Assembly (NCBI GenBank): GCA_019314085.1
Contig: JAFCZZ010000048.1
Coordinates: 2,400-10,982 of the forward strand
Source: Deltaproteobacteria bacterium
GTDB taxonomy: Bacteria; Desulfobacterota; Syntrophia; Syntrophales; UBA2210
DNA length: 8,583 bases
Direction of reading: 5' to 3'
In this document: in pieces, positions 5,761 through 8,583 of the stretch
Layout: every line of letters starts with the position of its first letter
How positions within the stretch are numbered: the stretch's first letter is position 1
The notes under the pieces: generated by a model
What the model was told of the DNA's origin: nothing
The model's input: the letters and a program-made list of their open reading frames with translations, nothing else
Databases searched by the model: none
Made by a program: the position numbers and the translations under genes

Positions 5761-7796
5761 GCAAAGTAATCATATATGACTCAGATCTGAACAAAGTCGC
5801 ATATCTGCCCGATGCGTTCGACATCGCGTATGAGCTACGCGCGAACGAGGTCGGGATGGCATCCTTTTCAGTGGCGGTGGATGATGCGCACGTGTCGGAG
5901 ATTGCCCAGCGGCGCTATGCGGAGATCTACGATGACGACCGCAGGATCGACCTGTTTAGAATCGTCCGGCTAACCAAGACCGGGCATACCCTCAAGGTGG
6001 AATGCGAGCACGTGTTAGCGACACTGGCAGATATAGAGCTTGATGACACCCTCTATGGATCGGCGGGGACCGCCACGGCTATCGGCGAGGTGCTGGCAGA
6101 GCAGACCGTTACCCACTGGCAACTGGGAACGAGTGACTTCGATGAGCAATTTCTGTATGAGTGGCCCCGCGGGACGTCCTTGTTGAAAGCGCTGCTTGAC
6201 ATTCCTAAGCGATTCCAGTCCGGCTACTTCTGGACCTTCGATACGTCTTCGCATCCTTGGACGATCAACCTCGTGACGCCTCCGACCGTCGTTCGGGCAT
6301 ACATCGATTATGGGCGCAACATGCAGTCGATTGAGCGTGAGGCGGATGTAACAGACCTCGTTACCAAGCTCTATCCGCACGGCGCGAAGGCGGGAACTGA
6401 CCAGATCGGGATTACCTCAGTGGAGCCGTCTGGGTATGCGTACATCACCGACTACTCGTATACGACGGACGTGATAACGCGCCATTGGACCAACCAGAAC
6501 TATGTGACCGAGCAAGAGCTATATGACGCGGCCACAGAGCTACTCGCGCGGCAAGCACAGCCGAAGTATACCTACCGCGTGAGTGCGGCGGACCTGTACA
6601 AGATCACCGGCGAGTCGATCGACAAGTTCGCGATTGGCGTATTGGTCAAGGTGTCGAATCCTGAGCTTGACATAGATTCAGACGTGCGGGTGATGTCAAT
6701 TACGAAGAGCGACCTCACCGGCAAGCCGGGCGATATTCGGCTCGAGCTTGCGAACAAGGGCGAAGAGTTCGACTTCACCGAGAAAGTGAACGTGAATGAC
6801 TTGTCGGGGATTGACATCAACGACATTCCCGGCGGGACACCGGGGGCGCTTCCAACCGCTTTAACCGGGACGGGATTGACGATCACCACTGACTACCTTG
6901 GCTATCATGTAGGATCGGACTGGAAGACGTATATGGATATTGCGGGACGGCTGTGGGCGGACAACGGGACGCAGTGGCTGCACTGGGACCCGGCGGCGAC
7001 ACCTGCGCTATCCATCAAGGGTTCGGTGACCATCACCGGCGGCACTGGAGTTGAGAAACTTGATGACGCAGGAGACTTGGCACTACTTAATGTGGTGGGG
7101 ACTGCGCAGATCAGTGACCTAGCGGTGACAGATGCAAAGATAGACACACTTTCTGTGGATAAACTGACCAGCGGAACTTTGACCGGCCAGTATATCAAGG
7201 TCTTATCGGGCGGATATATCGCGCAGAATAAGACAGGATATTCAGACACTACGGCTGGGTTCTACCTTGGAGCGGGCGGAGTGAATGCGCTATTCAATAT
7301 AGGGGATGCGACCAGATGGTTAAAGTGGACGGGAACATATTTGCAAATGAAGGCGGGGGTTGACACGTCCGTTGATGAGGCGTTCTCGAAAGTGACAGCA
7401 GCATCATTGTATATAGATGGCAGCGTGATCTTTAATGCGGACGGTAGCTATCACAACATCACCGGGATCTCAGACCTACGCGGGCCAGTGTGGTCGACAT
7501 CACGGTTTGGGCAATTGACATTCCCGACAAGTAGCACAACGGCGCTTATCTTGGAGCACTGGTCAAGCGGGGATAGCATATCTCTTAACAGTTATGATGG
7601 AACAGAGTACGGAATCCGGCTGTATGCTCCGAATGGGCAGATAAGATTGATTGCCAAAGACGCAGGCTCGACTGCACTAGCCTTCGAGAACTGGACGTAT
7701 ACAGGAAATGTATCAAACTATTCCAATACAGGCTATATAACGGTGCGGATTGGCGGCGTAGTTCGTCACATACGACTATTCTCTACATTGGGGTAA
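5757..7796 (+). CDS. Tail-associated baseplate protein (Tal, prophage endopeptidase tail type) with C-terminal fibre
   Basis: The 679-residue product caps the tail tube below Dit. Residues 1 to about 340 match the Tal/gp27-like hub: N-E-V-G-M-A-S-F-S-V then V-D-D near the start, V-E-C-E-H-V (81-86), then N-M-Q-S-I-E-R-E-A-D (188-197) followed by T-K-L-Y-P-H-G (about 203-209), the usual family signature. About 340-375 is a Gly/Pro/Asp-rich linker. About 450-480 carries I-S-D-L-A-V-T-D-A-K-I and V-D-K-L-T-S-G-T-L-T-G, typical of trimeric fibre shafts. About 500-535 has F-Y-L-G-x-G and W-L-K-W-T-G-T-Y-L, found in fibre tips. The end (Y-I-T-V-R-I-G-G) is a compact beta tip. No lysozyme or peptidase motif is evident despite the family name. 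The gene starts by ATGA overlap. GC drops to about 48% over the last 240 nt from about 57% in the hub part. Confidence 0.85.
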   Translation: MSKVIIYDSDLNKVAYLPDAFDIAYELRANEVGMASFSVAVDDAHVSEIAQRRYAEIYDDDRRIDLFRIVRLTKTGHTLKVECEHVLATLADIELDDTLYGSAGTATAIGEVLAEQTVTHWQLGTSDFDEQFLYEWPRGTSLLKALLDIPKRFQSGYFWTFDTSSHPWTINLVTPPTVVRAYIDYGRNMQSIEREADVTDLVTKLYPHGAKAGTDQIGITSVEPSGYAYITDYSYTTDVITRHWTNQNYVTEQELYDAATELLARQAQPKYTYRVSAADLYKITGESIDKFAIGVLVKVSNPELDIDSDVRVMSITKSDLTGKPGDIRLELANKGEEFDFTEKVNVNDLSGIDINDIPGGTPGALPTALTGTGLTITTDYLGYHVGSDWKTYMDIAGRLWADNGTQWLHWDPAATPALSIKGSVTITGGTGVEKLDDAGDLALLNVVGTAQISDLAVTDAKIDTLSVDKLTSGTLTGQYIKVLSGGYIAQNKTGYSDTTAGFYLGAGGVNALFNIGDATRWLKWTGTYLQMKAGVDTSVDEAFSKVTAASLYIDGSVIFNADGSYHNITGISDLRGPVWSTSRFGQLTFPTSSTTALILEHWSSGDSISLNSYDGTEYGIRLYAPNGQIRLIAKDAGSTALAFENWTYTGNVSNYSNTGYITVRIGGVVRHIRLFSTLG

Positions 7797-7801
7797 GGGG
7801 G
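7794..7801 (+). promoter_or_regulatory. Ribosome binding site overlapping the Tal stop
   Basis: TAAGGGGG, containing the TAA of the Tal-like gene, lies 5 nt before the ATG at 7807 and supports that start. Confidence 0.6.
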
Positions 7802-7806
7802 ATCAT

Positions 7807-8073
7807 ATGAGAACGATTCGATTCATGGAGCTGGAAGATAAAACCAAGCAAAATGGAGCCTGTCAGATAGCGCGATTGATCAACGGGTTGAAAGAGTTGT
7901 CCCATGCAGAACAAGAAAGACTTGACCAGCAAGAACGTATACGCGTTATTGATCGTCAAGGTTACGCTACCTGTCTCAGAGATCTATTGGGTATAAAAGC
8001 TGATGAGGATGCTATTATCGCTGGCTTATCGGAAGACGGTTTGGAGGTGACTTTTGAAGATCCATCTGAATGA
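7807..8073 (+). CDS. Small uncharacterised protein after Tal
   Basis: I do not recognise this 88-residue protein. The first half is helical and charged (about 5-50, with I-A-R-L-I-N-G-L-K-E-L and E-Q-E-R-L-D-Q-Q-E-R), two Cys lie at about 19 and 56, and the C-terminus is acidic (ends D-P-S-E). No membrane segment or signal peptide is visible. The start is fixed by TAAGGGGG. The 3' end overlaps the next gene by 20 nt, with that gene's ribosome binding site inside it. GC is about 44% by hand count, well below the Tal hub region (about 57%) and the following gene (about 59%), so it may have been acquired separately. Its role is unknown; position suggests a tail-fibre accessory or a member of the region leading to lysis. 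Confidence 0.6.
   Translation: MRTIRFMELEDKTKQNGACQIARLINGLKELSHAEQERLDQQERIRVIDRQGYATCLRDLLGIKADEDAIIAGLSEDGLEVTFEDPSE
8043..8050 (+). promoter_or_regulatory. Ribosome binding site deciding a TTG start
   Basis: GGAGGTGA lies 3 nt before a TTG at 8054 (6 nt from GGAGG). It is a near-perfect Shine-Dalgarno sequence inside the upstream gene and selects TTG rather than the internal ATG further downstream. Confidence 0.75.
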
Positions 8074-8320
8074 CACCGAAGCGGCACAGGTGATGGCCAC
8101 GTTCTACGCCACAAGGCAACTTGAGATGCAGATGCGCGAGCTGAATATAATGCACGCGCGACACTTAGCGCGGCAAGCGGAGATCGAGAAGGCGATTCGG
8201 GCACGGCTGAAGAAGCTACCCAAGGCCCCGATCACGGCGTGGCAATTTAACCTCGACCCGGTCACCTTCACAGGCGACGTGGATGTACCGGACGATAAAA
8301 AGGAAGAGAAGGATGGGTAA
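8054..8320 (+). CDS. Small helical protein, uncharacterised
   Basis: The 88-residue product begins at a TTG (residues M-K-I-H-L-N-D-T-E-A). Residues about 7-55 are predicted to be one long amphipathic helix rich in Met, Ala, Arg and Glu (M-Q-M-R-E-L, H-A-R-H-L-A-R-Q-A-E-I-E-K-A-I), a possible coiled coil. The remainder is a short extended segment (W-Q-F-N-L-D-P-V-T-F) and an acidic/Lys tail ending K-E-E-K-D-G. No membrane span is seen. It overlaps the previous gene by 20 nt and ends 2 nt before the next ATG. GC of about 59% matches the main tail genes. I cannot assign a family or function. It sits where Bacillota phages often keep small proteins between tail and lysis genes. Confidence 0.6.
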   Translation: MKIHLNDTEAAQVMATFYATRQLEMQMRELNIMHARHLARQAEIEKAIRARLKKLPKAPITAWQFNLDPVTFTGDVDVPDDKKEEKDG

Positions 8321-8322
8321 GA

Positions 8323-8583
8323 ATGGATCTAAAGACAGTTGGGGATTTTATAGGCTCAGTCGGGTTTCCGGCATTCGTAGCAATCTTTGTGCTGATTCGA
8401 CTCGAGCCAGCGATTACAAGATTGAGACAGTCAATCACGTCGTTGATGGTCGTGACTGCAAAGAGCAATGGCATGAAAGGCGAGGATGTCGCTGAGATTG
8501 TACGGCTAGTTGCAGATAGGAGTCACAGGCGGCGGATCGAGGATCAAGTTGACGGGGTTGACATGAAGGACAAGAAAGACTAG
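8323..8583 (+). CDS. YvrJ-like small membrane protein, possible holin-associated
   Basis: The 86-residue product carries one hydrophobic segment (about 9-25) with G-F-P at 14-16 followed by R-L-E at 26-28. This is the layout of the YvrJ family (G-F-P-hydrophobic run-R-I/L-E), tiny membrane proteins common in Bacillota and their phages. After the span comes an amphipathic helix (about 29-45) and an Arg/Asp/Lys-rich tail ending K-D-K-K-D. The usual YvrJ is about 40-60 residues, so this one has a longer cytoplasmic tail. One membrane segment, a charged tail and location after the tail genes would also fit a holin or BhlA/UviB-like protein, but no such function is shown. The ATG follows the previous stop by 2 nt, with AAGGA about 9 nt upstream. 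The gene ends exactly at the window edge. Confidence 0.6.
   Translation: MDLKTVGDFIGSVGFPAFVAIFVLIRLEPAITRLRQSITSLMVVTAKSNGMKGEDVAEIVRLVADRSHRRRIEDQVDGVDMKDKKD

Larger units (their letters stand above)
1..8583 (+). other. Single late transcription unit for tail tip and host recognition
   Basis: All supported genes read left to right. The largest gap is 10 bp; six junctions overlap, four of them as ATGA (606, 1566, 5554, 5757), and three others overlap by 17-38 nt (1765, 5402, 8054). I see no stem-loop followed by T residues and no convincing -35/-10 pair between genes, so one upstream late promoter probably serves the whole block. There is no stretch over 300 nt without a gene. Confidence 0.7.

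Noticed and set aside
8563..8583. A new gene starting at ATG 8563 at the window edge
   Set aside because: It is in the same frame as the YvrJ-like gene and ends at the same stop after six codons, so it is the tail of that protein.

Overview
This window is a stretch of the late structural region of a long-tailed (siphovirus-type) phage or prophage. Every supportable gene lies on the + strand, and genes are packed with 1 to 10 bp gaps or short overlaps, several of the ATGA type. No promoter, terminator, RNA gene, CRISPR array, integrase or insertion sequence is visible. The gene order tape measure, distal tail protein (Dit), tail-associated baseplate protein (Tal), then small membrane protein, together with strong AGGAGG-like ribosome binding sites and two TTG starts that such sites support, points to a phage of a Bacillota-type host. 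The host genus cannot be named from the sequence.

Layout: 1-609 is the C-terminal end of a tape measure protein that begins outside the window. 606-1175 encodes a short Dit that stops in the middle of its C-terminal galectin-like domain. 1177-2349 holds three small structural genes. The last of these is an Ala-rich protein with 20-residue repeats, ending in a module that looks like the missing Dit C-terminus. 2359-4968 encodes an 869-residue tail fibre or spike with a beta-helix-type C-terminal half. 4978-5557 holds two small unrecognised genes. 5554-5760 encodes a free-standing 68-residue protein that is again a Dit C-terminal module, coupled by ATGA to the Tal-like gene at 5757-7796, whose C-terminal half is fibre-like. 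7807-8583 holds two small unrecognised proteins and a YvrJ-like single-membrane-segment protein that may belong to the start of a lysis module.

The products would act together at the tail tip. The tape measure sets tail length. Dit forms the hub ring. Tal closes the tube and carries a central fibre. The large spike and the smaller accessory proteins would contact the host surface.

The most interesting feature is that the Dit appears split. The first 189 residues (606-1175) and a 68-residue remainder (5554-5760) add up to a normal Dit length of about 257, but a 4.4 kb fibre cassette lies between them. A second, diverged copy of the remainder sits at the end of the repeat protein inside that cassette. 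Composition shifts by hand count (about 56% GC dropping to about 43% near position 3960, and a 44% GC small gene at 7807-8073 near segments at 57-59%) show mosaic exchange in the host-recognition parts.
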